Of a stretch of DNA of 64,000 nt, positions 45,609 to 57,975 are shown one piece after another. Position numbers and translations under genes: made by a program. The notes beneath the pieces are model-generated. The model did not search any database. It saw only the letters and a list, made by a program, of their open reading frames with translations, and was not told the DNA's origin. Position 1 is the stretch's first letter. Each line of letters begins with the position of its first letter. The DNA is from Dendrobium chrysotoxum (Eukaryota; Streptophyta; Magnoliopsida; Asparagales; Orchidaceae): NCBI GenBank assembly GCA_019925795.1, contig CM034311.1, forward strand, positions 17,118,926 to 17,182,925, in the 5' to 3' direction.

Positions 45609-45617
45609 AAACCCTAG
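45609..45617 (+). promoter_or_regulatory. telo-box-like motif before RPN2
   Basis: AAACCCTAG, 138 bases upstream of the chosen start codon. This motif is frequent around the 5' ends of plant genes of translation and protein synthesis. A short upstream ORF (ATG at 45,626, 6 codons plus stop) follows it. Confidence 0.4.
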
Positions 45618-45754
45618 AGGAGTACATGGGGGGAGTAGAAAACTGAAGGTCACTTGGAATCCAACAGCGTAGGATTTCTCCAATTTTCCAGTTCCAGATC
45701 GGGATCCCGATGCATTCATTGTTTCAATTCCTTCGGATCATCGATCTTGCTGGC

Positions 45755-48700
45755 ATGTCGAGATATCGATGGATCCTGGCGTTATTGGCGATCTTCTATT
45801 CGTCACTGTCCATCTGCACAGCCTCCATCGTTCGGCCGATTTCTGAATCCCACCGATCTGCTGCTCTAGAACTGTTCGTACCCGTCGATGAATCGTTTGG
45901 AAGGTTAGTGATGAGAGCAATCGTGCCGTTAATAAAACACTACTCTTTTGCTCGATGTTTGATCAGATTTTTAAATGCCCGAGAATTCCATGTTTCTCTT
46001 GTTTTGCATTTTAACCTTGGTTTCTTCAGTAAAGATGGCTCATTTGAAGCAAACTTTTCCTTCTTGTGAAGTTATGCGATCTATAGTCTGTTACTTATGT
46101 TAATTTCGAATCCTATAAATTTGAGCATATAATTATCTTTATGATCTCTTATGTCAGTTGCTTTGAATTTGTAAGCAAGCTTTGGAAAGTGTCTCATCGT
46201 TTTTGCTTGCTGCAGCTTAGAGAACACTTATGAGGCATTGAGAACATTTGAGATCCTTGGACTAGAAAAAACTTATGATATAAGTCGGGCAACATGCAAA
46301 GCTGTTCTAGAGAGTCTGGGGTCATCATCTTCTACAACAAAGGACTTGTTTTATGCACTGAAAGTGAATGGTATACTGAAATGCCAGATTGAGGCCATAA
46401 ATTTTGAAGTGAGCGCTTTTAACTACGAGCCCTTTATTATCATTATTATTATTGACAAAGTAATGTATCATAAATATCCTCATTATTATACTTTCTGTCA
46501 GGGCATTGCGACAAATATGCTGGCTGTGTTAAAAAATGCCAATTCGTTACCAGATTTCTATTACGCCATTGGAAGTCTTCTTCTTATTAAGGTAAAAGTT
46601 CATAGATATAATTGAAGTTTCTAATAAATTGCTTATGATCTTTCTGCATTGTGAACTGCAATGAGTTGTTGTTTAGGGTTTTCACATTTTTTTTAGTTGG
46701 TTGAATCCTGTCTGTCTTTTTGCACTGTTCCTAACTCGTTAGATGTTATAAAGTTCAATCCTTGCAGTAGAAGAAACCTTATTTTATTGATAATTTGGCG
46801 CAGAAACATGGTTTTGAAGTGATTTTACCAGATTCTGATGGTGCATTTCATTCCATAAAGGTGGGCTGGTTTGTGGATTTATTTTTAATATGGCTTGATG
46901 CTTCTAGCAAATGCTTTGGCCAACTTGCTAACTTTGTGCCACCGTTATGATGGTTCATTTTACTGGCAGGCACTTAGTCAGAGTGATGGTAGATGGCGCT
47001 ATGATTCTAATGGTGCCGAGTCTAGCACTTATGCTGCTGGTATCAATTACAACAGCCATGGCAATTCCATTAAAGTTATTCACTGTTTTTTTTCCCATGT
47101 GCATTTACAATGCATTTACTGATTCTATATAATTATGATTTTCTTTTTCTCACTTGGGTAATTGTAAGTGGAGGACCGGAGGTCAAGGGTTTGAATCTTC
47201 TCTAAAGAATTTTTGTTTTTTAATGCATAGGCCAACACACTTGTGGTTTGAGGATATAGATGGGCTGGCACAGTTAGAAATTCTTCAACAGGGCACTTTT
47301 AGAACTTAGAAGAATGGAGAGTGCTGCAGAATGTTGAACAGTTTTGGGGAGTTTCTTTTGGAATTTTTATAAAATGTTCTTGATAATTTCTCCATGGTTT
47401 TAAAAAGACATGATAGTTTTTCTTGGTTAGCTATTTAGGGTTAATTTTGTAGGCGGAGAGTAATGTTTAGGTTAATGGAATGAAGCATTCCCCATATGTG
47501 CATGCTTTGCTGCTCATGTATTTATTTCATTTTTTTCCATAAGGTTTTGGTCCTTTTAATGAGTTTCTTTGGAGTGGGAAGGGGTGAGGGTGATCAAAAG
47601 TTCTGAATAGATTTACCTATTGTCTTAAATGTCACATGATTTATCTCCGGTCTTACGATACTTGTGGGCTTCACATGATTGCTTCCAAGATTTTTGGCCA
47701 GCTGGTTATTATTTGTTTTAAGAGGTGAAGGGTTTTTGTACTCTGGAAGGCAACACTCCCATCCATGCATATTTTTCTGTACAAAATATCGTATTTAATC
47801 CTTGTGAATTTTGGCAGGAATGGCGCTTGAAGCACTTGCTGGAATTGTTTACTTGGCTGATTCTGAGGTGGACCAGTCCATGGTAGGCATGACCGTTTAA
47901 CTAGTTTGAATGTCTAAATGTTTCGGTTGCATGATATTTCAATCTTCGTTAAACTGATCCATGCTTGACTTCAAATTGTTAATTTCTTCCCTTTTTCTGT
48001 CTTGGTTGTTGGAGTATCTTATTTATGTTCTATGTGAATTGCACTATGCTTAGCACACGTGTTGTAAGTTCATCAATCCTTATGTTCAGTCCTTGTTCTC
48101 TAGTAAAGCATTCTTTAATGGTTTTCCAATTATCTTTGAATAGCACAGAATGGCAGGTCATTTTCTGTATTTTGTAGAATTTAATATTAACTGTTTCCTT
48201 TAACCCATTGTGACAGATTGGAGTTGTCAAGAATGACATTGTCAAACTGTTTGACATCATCAAAAGCTACAGTAAGTCTATTTTGCTCTTTATTAGTCTT
48301 TCTGATGCTATCTATTCCTAGGAATCATGTTTTATTTAAAAAACTTAACTGTCTGTCACTGTAACCTGATGGAAATAGTTAGAGTTTCCCTTAAATTAAT
48401 CATAAATGCAATTACTGATACCCTTGATCTACCATTCTAGTGAAACTGAGTTGTTAATTAAGGTCAAGGTCATTTTTACGTTCTTGATTTGTCTGCCATA
48501 TGAATTTGTTAGTTATTGGTTTTGTCCTCTCTTATACTTTTGCCCATTGCTATGTTTTTTTAAGACTTTTCTGGTTCATTTTAATGTGGAACCTTTAATT
48601 ATTATATTCCTCGATTTCTTTTGTTTCACAAGCATGTTTATCAGGTAAATCAAGAAACTTTTTATATCCTTTTGTTTATCATGCCTGAATATTCTAAGTT

Positions 48701-51700
48701 TGAAATTAATGGTATTCAAATTTCCTCTATCAATTTATAGTTTGTGCATATAATTCTTGTTTCAGTACCCATATTTTGTTTGATTTGACTGTAATGGGAG
48801 ATGTAAAAGGAAATTGAAATAAAAATGGCAATGGCAAGCGAATTGAATTGAAATATATTTTACTCAACCTATTTGGTTTAGGAGAAATAATTGGAAAAGT
48901 GCTTTTCCTTACTTGGTTTGAATGAAAAACTAGAAAAAAAATTAAACCAAAAGCAGTCATTTCCTGACCGTTCTGACTCTTTAAGCTTTAAGCATGATGT
49001 ATGTAATCATTAGTAGATATTAAATATTAAAAAAGTATAAGACATAAAAACAAAGGCCTAATTTTCTTGAACAATATCATCTTAGGCAAATAAATAATCC
49101 TTACTTTACCCCTAATTCTCCAGACCAAGCGGAGTCAAGATTGACTTTCTTTGTTCTTCATGCTCTTCAAACATTAATAATGTTGTATATGCATACAACC
49201 AAACATTAAAAACTAAAAATTAATACCAAATAAATTCATAGATCAATTTTCATGAGAAATAAACTTGTGATATCTAAGGTGGTTATTATTTATTTGTATG
49301 AAGTAGGATCTGCATTTCTACAATGTACCCTGAACTTATTGTTAAATCCAAAAAAACTTCAAAATGGCGCAGAAGGTTTATTAAAATCACATTCTCCATG
49401 CAATCTTCCATCTCTTTTAAGCCATCAATTGTTGGCCACTTGATTCTTTGAGAGTCTTGAATCAAACTTAGCGGTGGATTTTTCTGTGCGAAGTGGTGCA
49501 TGATATAAGGCTATTCAATTGCTTGTTATGAACTTTGTTTTTCTTCTAGTTGATCAAAGCCCCTTGGCTTAATGCAGATGATGGTACCTTATACTTCAAT
49601 GATAAATATGTTCACTCTAGTGATTACAAAAGCCCTCTGGAGATTTCAGCAGCAGTAGTGCGAGGTGTGACTTCATTTGCTGAAGTTTCTTCTGGGAAGC
49701 TAAATGTAAATTGAGCAAATATCCAATGCATATTTGGCATCTTTCTTGCAATTATGTTAGTCTTTTTGTTTCTCATGTGCTGTTTTGGAAATTTGAATTG
49801 CAGATTCCAGGCAACAAAATTTTGGGCTTGGCTAAATTTTTCCTCAGCATAGGAGTTCCTGGAAGCAGCAAAGACTTATTTCATCAGATTGAGTCCCTAT
49901 CATGCTTAGAAAACAATAGGAAAGTATCTTTCAATGCATTTGTTGGTTTCTATTTATTTTCTTGTTGTGCTCGCTGCTGTTTTTGATTCTTCACTTCTAT
50001 TAATACGAGTTTGGGATGTGTTTTTTGGTTATTTTTTGAACTAGATTCGGGTTGGGTAAAACATTGTTTTTAAATAAAAGCAGATTAGACATTGACATTT
50101 CTGAATACTAATCCCTATGCTTTTTGCTCTCACTTGTCAATGCAACTTCTGAAATGCTCATCTTATCTTTGGGCTAACTCATATGCCCTAGGGATGACAT
50201 TCAATCAGTCAAATCTATACGTAAATGAAATTATTATTTGCCCTTTGTTGCTTCTGTAGTTATAAATTTATTTGTGCTATTCTTTCTTCTTCTGCAGGAT
50301 TTACATTCCACTTGTCATCTCACTTCCAGGCACTGTTCTTTCATTGACATCAAGGGATCAACTCAAGGTTGTGCTTGCCGTAGTTGCTCTATTATTTCTT
50401 AACATTGTTGTTATTATGTTATGTTGATTTTTGAATTTTTGCGCCATGGAAATGTTGTGGTTTGCAGTTTTCCCTTATTCCTTTGTTTCTTTTCAGTTAT
50501 TTCTAACTATGCTTGAGGAGCTACTCTACATGGACTACCATCGTGAATCACATTATATGAAACCCATAATGTCATCTATAACATTCCAAAATGACTAGAT
50601 TTATGCAGTGCCTCGCCCTTATCCTCTCCCCCTAACACCCTCCGAATGCTCTGAGCAGCCAATCCATATTCCCAGAATTTCTCGTTATGAGACTCTTATG
50701 GCATTTATGTTCTAGAGTTTACTGCAGAAATAGGCCATTATGTTGACTTCTATGCATGGCCTGACATATTCTTTATGTATTGTATAATTCTGTATTGTAT
50801 AATTATGTATTGGATTTTCAAAGCTTTGGTTATTTTTTTGGGAGTTCAAATGCAGTGTTCTATGCCGATCTATATGTTATTGATGTAAATTTTAAGTTTA
50901 GGCTTTGTTGCATGGCTGTGGAGTTGAACTGGTTTCCTAAGGTAGTTGAATTTCTTACTCACATTTTTTTATGATAATAAATAAAATTGCTTCTCTCTAA
51001 GTGAAATCTAAATATTTTCTGCTTTAATCAACTGATGTATATCTGAAATCTCTCATTCTTTATTTACGAAGTTTTTGATATAAGCCTTCATTTGTACATT
51101 TCAGGTTGATGTGACTACAGTATTTGGTGCTGCTGCACCTCCATTAACTGTGAAACTAGTTCAGGCTTTCAATTCAAATTCAGAGGGAAAACCCATTATT
51201 GAAAACCAGGTTTCAATTTTGAACTAAGCTCCCTTGTTTATGGTGCAATTATCATTTTTTCTTGTTTTTGTCTTTTTTCTATTATACTCTTCACATCAAT
51301 CCGTGTTATGTCTTTTTATTTATATTACCATCTGCATGGGTTGGCTTCACTCGTATTACTCCCCAGTTCCAATATCATGAAGAATCATTCATACCCCGTG
51401 AGTAATTTTGAATGTTTTGGATTGCAGGAGCTCCACTTTGACAAAGAAAACTCCATTCACTATTTGGACATTGCATCGTTAAAAATGGATGTTGGCAAGT
51501 ACAAATTGATTTTTGAGGTATTTTTTTTGTTTTGGAAATGCACGTTTTTGTTTATTTGATTTTATCTTCGTGTTTGATGAGCTGAGTTTTTCCATAATCT
51601 ACAGGTTTCTCTTCACAATCTTGAGGATGAAAGCAAGTATGCTACTGGAGGACTGACAAGCTTTTCTGCATTTTTCACGGGGTCAATCAAAATTGACAAG

Positions 51701-54700
51701 GGTGAACTTGCAATTCTAAATAGCGATGGTGGGAGTGCCGAGACAATTGAAAAGTGTGTTCATCTTTCTCTCAAATCATTGACAAGTAGTTAGTTGAGAA
51801 CATATAAGATTGAATGGGCTTTCATAGAAAACATGTTATGCAGTGCCATAACAAATGCAGCATTGGAAGAGTTTAACAGAACCTCCAGCCTTTCTGAGAG
51901 AGGGGAAGAGGGTTTCTGTTGAAGGGAGGTGGTAAAAAGATAGAGAGAGAAAAGTGAGGAAAAGTTCAAAGCATTAACAATTAGTTAGTTGAAAACATGT
52001 AGGGTTGGAAGGGCTTTTTGAAGAACTTGCTATGTAGTACTATAACTAGTGCGTCATTGGAAGAGATCAACGGAACCCCCAACCTTCCTGAGAGAGGGAA
52101 AAAGAGTTAATATTAAAGAGATGTGGTTATAAAAGTTTAGAGGGACGGATAAGTGTGAAGCATAAAAGTTCTAAGTGATTTTATGATTGCAAAATGTTTG
52201 AATGACTTAATCTCTTAAAAGACATGAACATGAACAAAAGTTGCTAATGGTATCTTAAAAATATGCCTAAACGATTGTTAAATAAGATCTGGACTTTCAG
52301 GTATACTATAGACTCCTGAAATTATCATTATGTTGGTAAATCACAGAATGAGTTGTGTATAGCAATTGCTTGTTAGCGAGCTTAACAAAAGTACATAAGA
52401 GAAATTTGGTTTGTCATAGATGAGGTGTACTGCCTTTGCTTGATATAGTAGTTTATAATGTTTCATTTCTTCTAATTTCTTTTTCAATTTATCGGCATTA
52501 TTTCACTTTTGATGTCACTTTATTATTTCACAAGACATTTAGTGTCTGAACCTATTATACAAAAGAGTGAAGATACATATGATATAACTTGTAAAGTGTA
52601 TGTTTGATGGTTAAGTGGATTTTAGGAGTTTTGTTTGATATGAGGATATCTTGGAGCCTGACAAATAAATTTTATAAAATTACAATTCAATCGGCAATAT
52701 TATATGGATTTGAAAGTTGGATTGTTAATAAGTTTTAATATCTTAAGTTGAATGTAACAGAAATGAGAACGTTAAGATGCATGCCTAACAAGATTGGAAA
52801 GGATAAATAAATAAATGATTATATTAGAGAAAATTTGGAGTGACATTTATTGAAGATTAGATGATTAAAATAGACTTAGGAGCTACTTTGTTTGATATTG
52901 TATATGTAATAGCTTGTCTAAAAAAGATGTTATTTAAATTACATTGTCGTCTATTAAATACAAAGTGTTTGGTTCAATGTTATCTTGTTTAATTAATGCA
53001 TTATCATGTGGAATAATCAACAGCGAGTTTAAACTTATCTAGCCATCAAGATTGAGATAATCTAAATAGTGCTCAATATTCTTGCCATTTACATTCCCAT
53101 AATTTTGGGTACTGTTGTTTTCTCAATTACCTTAAATTTAATGATAACATCTAACCATACAAACACTAATGTTATCTAGGTATCATCGAACCAAACAACC
53201 TCTTAGGTGGTTAAGATACAATGAATGGTAGAATGCACCTATTAAACGGATTGATATGTTTAGTGTCAGATGATTAGGAATGAAAATGATCAAAGGCTAT
53301 ATGAATAAAAGTAGTTTAAAATGACTTGTCAAGAATATGTTTATCACTTTAGACTTCATTATACTGAACCAAAATAGTTGGGCTAGGCTAATAATGATGT
53401 TGATGATGAATGAAATCAATTGCTTTGAGGTTTTTGATTACAAGCGTGAGCTGTCTTCTTAAATTTTCATATGGCATTTGATGTGAAATATTGATGCAAG
53501 AATAAAATGAAAATGACCCTATATTTCTTACAAAAACAAAGACAATAAAAAAGGAACGAAGATATATAGATGACTATCATGAACAGCTTTTCATTGTGTT
53601 GGCCTTTTCCACAATCTCAGCCAATCTTCTTTAGAGGTGATAAAATAAGAGGAATCCATAAATAGTCCTTCATCATGAATCTGCCGTTGGTGTTCAATCT
53701 CCTTTTCATGGAGCCCATCACTATGAATTATATCTTCAGGCACCAAAAAGTTTATTTTCTTGCCAAAGAAAGAGGAATTATTTTCTTAAAAATAGATTAT
53801 ATTCATCCATCTTTACATAATAGTTATTTCAAGACTATATATAAACACTCACACATATGATGAATCCATAAGCATTAGAGGAATACCAAGGCTGATTGAC
53901 CTGGTCATGGGGAAAGGGTTTTGTATTGAATGTGATAGGGGACGGAGGCATCGCTCAGAATTTCTTTTGGATAAAAATAACTATTTTCATCATTGATTAA
54001 AACATCGGTTGAGGTGTGTTCCTTGAGGCGCCCCTCGCTGTAAGGCGAACAAGAAATGCCTCAAGATTTTTGAGGTAGACACTTCTAATTAGTTGGTATA
54101 AAAAATTATTATATTAAATTATATTATAATATACTTAATAGTTAATATAGCTTTATATACCCATATATATATTTTCTTCTTTTTTAGGTTAGTTGAGCAA
54201 TGGAGATTTTAAGTCGAGCGAGCATCTACAAGATATGTGAGTTGAGCGGGAGTGGTTGCTTGTGAGTGGGGATTATGTAGCAAGGAAGGCTAGGAACATT
54301 GGGGAGCATGGGGGAGGAGTTTGACAGCACTTAGGTGTGGTTTTAGGGTAAGTTTTTTCCATTTATTTTGTTTTAGAAAAAATCATTTTATTTGTATTGA
54401 TTTCTATTTTAACAATTTTCTTTTAGGTTTTAGATGTATATATATTTTTGATTTTATGATTTTTCTTTACTTTTTTGATTTGAGGTTCATGCCTCGCCTC
54501 ACTAAGGAAAAATGCCTTAGAACTCAATTTTTCCTTTTGAACCTTGATTTCCATGAAGGGGAAGAAGGAAAGGTTTGGTTCATACATGAAAAATGAGGCA
54601 TTCATGGAGAGGATGTTAACGGTTCATATTTTGAGAGATATCTTTTAGGGGCCGTTTGGCATCGGATTTGTAATAGGATTTATGTCGGATTTACGGTAAA

Positions 54701-57700
54701 TCCCGCCAAGCTGTTTTCGAGCGCGCTGTAAATCCCAATCCCTCTAAATCCCGTCGTTCGGCGAATTTACAGATTTACGGACTAAGGGATTTTCGAGCTT
54801 GCGAGCGAGCTAGCTCCTATCGTAAAGGAAGGAGGAGACGAAGATGGTTATCAACGCAGTGAGCAAGCTCCCATCGTGACTTCTGATCTGACGCCTCGAG
54901 GGAGGCGAAGCAGCGAGCGAGCTCTTGTCGGGCGAAGCAAGCACAACACGCAAAGCCAAAGCATCCACGAAGAAATGGCGACGAGGAAAAGCGATGAAGC
55001 ACTAGGATAAGAGGAAAAGCAAAACCTAACGCCTACTAAATTATAAATTAATCTAAGTTAGCATTATTAATATAATTTAAATATTAATAATTAATTAAGT
55101 AATTAGTAGTATAATTAAGTAATTTAATTTGATTTAATTAAATAATTAGTAGTATAATTTCTATTAATTTGTTTAATTAATATTTGTAATTTGTTGGTTA
55201 TTATAGTTATTAGTAGTATAATTGTCATTAAATTAGTTTAATACTTAAATAATTAATTAAATCATTAATATGAGTATTAGTTAAATAATTTATAATCCCC
55301 AAAAATAATTAACTTATTAATTAGAATTTAAGAATATAATTAGATAATTAGTACTTTAATAAGTAATTTAAAATTAACACCTAAATAATTAATTTGATTA
55401 TTAATAACAATTAAGCTAATTTCTAATTATATTATTTATCATATAATATATTAAATTCAAAGCACATTAAATTTATTTCTAAATAAACCAACAACCTTAA
55501 ATCTTGGATTACGTTGCCAAACAGTTTCTCAGAATTTATCAAGATTTAACATGCCATACCAAATAGTTTTTAGGATTTAACACCCTCAAGATTTACTAAA
55601 TCTTGATTTATGGGATTTGCTAAATCCCACTAAAGTTAAATTCTACTTGTTGCCAAACATCCTCTTAGTTTCTTTAGAATTTTGGAGGTCTAGATTATAG
55701 CATTGGGAAAACTTTCTTCTGAAAAATTGTACATCTTGTCAAGTTGATGAAATACTATTATTTATACGAAAAAAGTAGATATAAAATAATAAAGTTATGT
55801 TCAAAATATCAAAACATGATTATGCAAGAAGTTGGGTGTTTTTAGCTTTAAGCAGATTTGGTTAAGATTTGAGTGATCAAGAAATTTGATGAGGCTCAGG
55901 AGGATTGGCTCGCTTATGACAGTATGCTTCATGCCTCAATTCGTACACTTACTTTTTTACAATGATGTCGTCTTTAGTTACATTTAAATTAAGACTTGCA
56001 AACTAGTCTTCAAAAATATTCCTACATCTTTTTTCTCAATTTTAAAGAAATTGGTACCCTTAAATAAAGCTTCAAAGCGTAAGAAGAAGATACAGTAAGA
56101 TCTCTTAAAATTAACTTAACGCAACAAAATAAAATACCATGATTGTTATATCAATTTGTTCTAATGCCTAACTCATGTAGGATGAATATGAACAAAACTG
56201 AATTGTTTTAGCAAAATGAAAGACATTAAGAAGAAAGAGAGCATAGGATATGTAGGTGACCCTCACAAACTGCATTCATCATGTTAGTCTTCTCCATAAT
56301 TTCCATAAGCTTTCTTCAAATGTGTTAGAACAAGTGGAATTCATGGATAGTCCTTCGCTATGAATCCTCTCTTGGTGTTGAATCTTCTTTTATGGGCAGT
56401 TCATCACCATAAATTAGATCTTCAAGCATAGTAAAATCCATACCCTTGTCAAAGTTTAAAGAACTTTATTCCAGAAAATATATTTCATTTGTTCATCCTA
56501 CAATAATATAACTATTGCTTGAGGATGTATAAACTCACAAATGATATAAATCAAGATGGCTGAGGGGAATACGAAGAGGTGACTAACCATGGTCATGGGA
56601 AAGGATTTTGATTGAATGGCGAAGGGGGATTGAGGAGTCATTAAAGTCTTGTTCTTAAAAGATAAAACGGATGCATTTATGGAGGGGATTGGAATGATTT
56701 TGAGTGATATATCTCAGTTTTTTTTGGAATTTTGGAGGTCTAGATGATCGATTTCAGGAAAACTTTCGCATTGAGCTAATAAAAATCAATTACTCATATG
56801 CAGAATCAGATATAAAATGAAAAAGTTATGATCAAAATATCAAAACATGATTATGCAAGAAACCTGATTTAGTTTGGCTTCAAGGTGTTTTGTTTAAGTT
56901 TTGAGTGGTGATGAAATTTAAATGAGGTTTGAGGGGATTGACCACCCCATGTTATTTTGTCTCATGTCTCAATTGATATATCTGTGCCCTTTTACAATGG
57001 TGTTAATTTTAGTTATATATAAATTAAGGCTCTTGTAAATTACTCTTAAGAAAATAATCTTGCATCAAATAGACTATCAATATGTAAAATATCATCATCA
57101 GGAAAAATGCAGTAGACGATGCTCTTACAGTTTTCAAATCAGATACTTTCTACTTGTTTTCTTTCTCTTTGGTCCCCTACTGTTTTTTTCAGTTTCAATT
57201 CTAGTTCTTGTGAGGAAGAATCAAAAGAGCGAACAGGGAGCTACTTTAGAAGAAAAGGCAGAACATCCATTTCTGGCTTGCTTTATATTGCAGGATCAAA
57301 GAGTTTTAGGACGAGAGTTAGTAAGCAAAAGGATAATATTTGATGGTCAAAGATTATTAATATGAGAATTAAGAGAGAAGAAACACGGGTACACGCTATT
57401 TGTATGTTTATTAAACTTAAAGAATAAACAAAAAGTTAAGCTAACACCCCAAACATATAAATTAGTGGAGAGGATCATAGAAGAATATTATGAATGTCAA
57501 GACTATGTATGCCAAATCGCCCTTCACTCCATTGTAGCAAAAATGGGACACCTCTTGGTTACAATAAAAGACTAGCACAATGTTAAAAACTAACTGCCTA
57601 AACAATTAAATGGGTAAGAGGTGAGAATCAAAGAAGAATTTGATGGGTGTAGAGACCATCCATGTTTAAACAACAGACCCTCTACTCTAGCACAGGAAAA

Positions 57701-57942
57701 ACAAAAACAAATAATAGAATAGCAGAAATAAATGAGGAACTGAGAAAAGGATATTATTTTGTTAAATATTCTTTTTTTGGCCATGATAGTGACAACAATG
57801 CCTGTGTTGACTAGATGGTTTCAACTTACCTTTCATTTTCTACACTTAACTGTCAGCTTAATATGTTATGAGGTATATAAATTGTGAAGCATGACATCAG
57901 TACTCTTATTTCATAAACCTCCATACCGTAGATCTAAGGAAC

Positions 57943-57975
<33 letters not shown>

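Noticed and set aside
45372..45617. 81-codon frame upstream of RPN2
   Set aside because: No domain, overlaps the expected promoter/5' UTR, and lies in a different frame from the gene.
46895..47132. Separate small genes within RPN2 introns (46,895-47,122; 46,947-47,132; 54,321-54,596 and similar)
   Set aside because: They overlap an RPN2 exon in other frames or lie in repeat-derived intron DNA, without recognisable features.
49804..50367. U12-type intron between RPN2 exons 9 and 10 using GTATCTTT at 49,924
   Set aside because: It resembles a U12 donor, but there is no matching branch-site sequence near the acceptor and the join would shift the frame; a mutated GT at 49,920 explains the data with one base change.
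57060..57365. 101-codon frame in intron 13 with a hydrophobic stretch ([15 protein letters not shown])
   Set aside because: T-rich intron DNA easily yields such stretches; no family match, no splice or promoter evidence.
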